The position numbers and the translations under genes are program-made. DNA of 35,427 bases, from NCBI GenBank assembly GCA_937924495.1, contig CALDSS010000142.1, positions 1 through 35,427 on the forward strand, in the 5' to 3' direction. Numbering within the stretch: the first letter of the stretch is position 1; the number at the start of each line of letters is the position of its first letter. Of this stretch, positions 34,561 to 35,427 are shown in pieces. The notes under the pieces were generated by a model. It saw only the letters and a program-made list of their open reading frames with translations, ran no database searches and was not told where the DNA came from. The DNA is from an uncultured Saprospiraceae bacterium. GTDB taxonomy: Bacteria > Bacteroidota > Bacteroidia > Chitinophagales > Saprospiraceae.

Positions 34561-34842
34561 TTATTTAGCTAATTTTTCGATTGAAATAATCTTTCCTTGC
34601 CCACCAGTCATTGCTTCGACAGCAGCGACAATTGCAGCTATTTTTTCATTTTCCTTTTTATCATCTTTTTTAGAAAGAGCAGTTTTGGCTCGCCTTGAAG
34701 TAGCAATTTCGGCTACAGGTGCAAATCGATTGACAATATTGATTAAAACTTTACCCGTGAGCACCACTAAGCTTAAAATCAAGAAGACCGTGGTCATCCC
34801 AACAGCCAATACGGTAAGTGCAGTTTGCAGATTCTCAGACAT
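34561..34842 (-). CDS. oadG: OadG-like small membrane subunit
   Basis: The start is set at 34842 (MSENLQTALTVLAVGMTTVF), giving 93 aa. A longer frame runs to 34920, but the promoter at 34867-34896 would then lie inside the gene. One membrane helix spans about residues 6-30 (VLAVGMTTVFLILSLVVLTG), as in OadG, the gamma subunit of sodium-pumping decarboxylases. A charged linker (SRRAKTALSKKDDKKENEK) and a short IAAIVAAVEAMTGGQGKI segment follow. In the family, the gamma subunit holds the alpha subunit to the membrane-bound beta subunit. It forms a two-gene operon with the OadA-like gene, 4 nt downstream. Confidence 0.75.
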   Translation of the reverse strand: MSENLQTALTVLAVGMTTVFLILSLVVLTGKVLINIVNRFAPVAEIATSRRAKTALSKKDDKKENEKIAAIVAAVEAMTGGQGKIISIEKLAK

Positions 34843-34866
34843 AGTATAGGTTGGTTTCGTAGTTAG

Positions 34867-34896
34867 CAAAGTTAGAAAACGAATGATTATTTTCAA
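34867..34896 (-). promoter_or_regulatory. Bacteroidota-type promoter of the oadG-oadA operon
   Basis: On the minus strand TTG (34896-34894), 19 nt, TAACTTTG (34874-34867), then 24 nt to the ATG at 34842. It matches the TTG-N19-TAnnTTTG consensus and decides the start codon. Confidence 0.75.
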
Positions 34897-34933
34897 CTCC
34901 AATGCTAACTTCCAACTCATTTTCTCGTAAATT

Positions 34934-35092
34934 AGTACTTGGACACAAATATCCTTAAATTTGAATGGCTTATTTTTCCGCTATTTTCCCTTTAAAAATA
35001 AGTCCGTAGCGAGGCTATGTACTGATTTTTTAAGAAAAACTATCGAAAAAATAAGCTCATTCCATTTCTAAATATATTTATGTCCAAATACT
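34934..35092. mobile_element. MITE-like long imperfect inverted repeat
   Basis: The 159-bp stretch has 19-bp terminal inverted repeats, AGTACTTGGACACAAATAT (34934-34952) and the inverse of AGTATTTGGACATAAATAT (35074-35092), two mismatches apart. The inverse relation continues inward through GCTTATTTTT and the centre AGTCCGTAGC-GAG-GCTATGTACT. It has no coding capacity. It sits between the divergent oadG and rpsT promoters without touching either. A cruciform or bidirectional regulatory hairpin is an alternative reading. Confidence 0.55.
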
Positions 35093-35138
35093 TAGTGAAA
35101 AATAATACCAAATTGAGGTAAAAAATTAACGACTCAAT

Positions 35139-35170
35139 ATTTCATAATCCGAACAAAAGACCTATTTTTG
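35139..35170 (+). promoter_or_regulatory. rpsT promoter
   Basis: TATTTTTG (35163-35170) matches TAnnTTTG. TTTC at 35139-35142 lies 20 nt before it as a weak -33 element. A TCGTTT-GAAA-AAACGA hairpin (35175-35190) lies at the start of the predicted leader. Confidence 0.6.
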
Positions 35171-35227
35171 CGCCTCGTTTGAAAAAACGACCTAATCATT
35201 AACAAGAAAGAATAATTTTTAAGATAC

Positions 35228-35427
35228 ATGGCTAATCATAAATCAGCAAAGAAAAGAGCTCGTCAAGACGAAAAGAAACGTGTCAAAAACAGATACTATA
35301 AAAAAACTGCTCGTACATCAATCGCGAAGTTACGTGAGATGACTGACGGTGGTGAGGCTAAAAAATTCTTACCAAAGGTGATTGCGATGGTTGATAAATT
35401 AGCAAAGAAGAACCAATGGCATGATAA
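35228..35427 (+). CDS. rpsT: 30S ribosomal protein S20 (partial, cut by window end)
   Basis: The ATG at 35228 opens a frame of 66 complete codons to the window edge. The start MANHKSAKKRARQDEKKRVK is diagnostic of S20, a primary 16S rRNA-binding protein of the 30S subunit. Next come NRYYKKTARTSIAKLR, which is also typical, and VIAMVDKLAKKNQWHD at the edge. About 15-20 further residues are expected outside the window. A Bacteroidota promoter lies about 57 nt upstream. Confidence 0.95.
   Translation, partial: MANHKSAKKRARQDEKKRVKNRYYKKTARTSIAKLREMTDGGEAKKFLPKVIAMVDKLAKKNQWHD

Noticed and set aside
34843-34920. 26-codon N-terminal extension of the OadG-like protein
   Set aside because: A consensus promoter lies within it and MSENLQ begins the expected membrane-helix protein.

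Overview
The window is a chromosomal segment of an AT-rich member of the Bacteroidota, most likely from the Saprospiria/Lewinella side of the phylum. The grounds are type IX secretion (T9SS) C-terminal sorting domains of type A and type B, a gliding-motility-associated C-terminus, a DUF6089-type outer-membrane protein, giant secreted proteins with thrombospondin-3-like and Ig-like repeats, and promoters of the Bacteroidota kind (TTG, 19 nt, TAnnTTTG). The assignment is inferred from gene content alone.

Layout. Positions 1-59 are the tail of a T9SS cargo gene. Positions 65-992 hold a SigZ-like ECF sigma factor with a Cys-rich tail. It is flanked by two copies of a promoter-like element; one faces sigZ, the other faces a 23-codon hydrophobic, Cys-rich mini-ORF that ends in a terminator. 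An EamA transporter (1055-1936) and a secreted beta-helix protein (1975-3738) follow. Positions 3739-5126 are gene-poor, with a small basic protein, terminators and a possible structured RNA.

Positions 5127-25176 (about 20 kb) are four consecutive minus-strand genes for secreted proteins of 1744, 280, about 2105 and 2185 aa. All begin with the same roughly 160-residue N-terminal module, which I cannot name. They then diverge into PKD/SprB-like repeats with a type B sorting domain, a bare type A sorting domain, a calcium-binding TSP3-like rod, or an array of 13 Ig-like modules. The two largest share a C-terminal domain ending in EQLP instead of a recognisable T9SS signal. Each gene has its own hairpin terminator, and a C-rich tract lies 64-77 nt upstream of each start. 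The inferred role is a set of modular cell-surface, adhesive or matrix proteins that diversified locally.

The rest (25859-35427) is more ordinary: a double-AAA+ CbbX/SpoVK-like ATPase with a duplicated N-terminal beta domain, a degenerate sulfotransferase-like protein, a Tet-type MFS exporter, a PmtA-like methyltransferase, a DUF6089 outer-membrane protein, a carboxyltransferase/biotin protein (OadA-like) with an OadG-like membrane partner, a MITE-like inverted repeat, and the 5' part of rpsT. Several gene ends are marked by 14-bp perfect inverted repeats.
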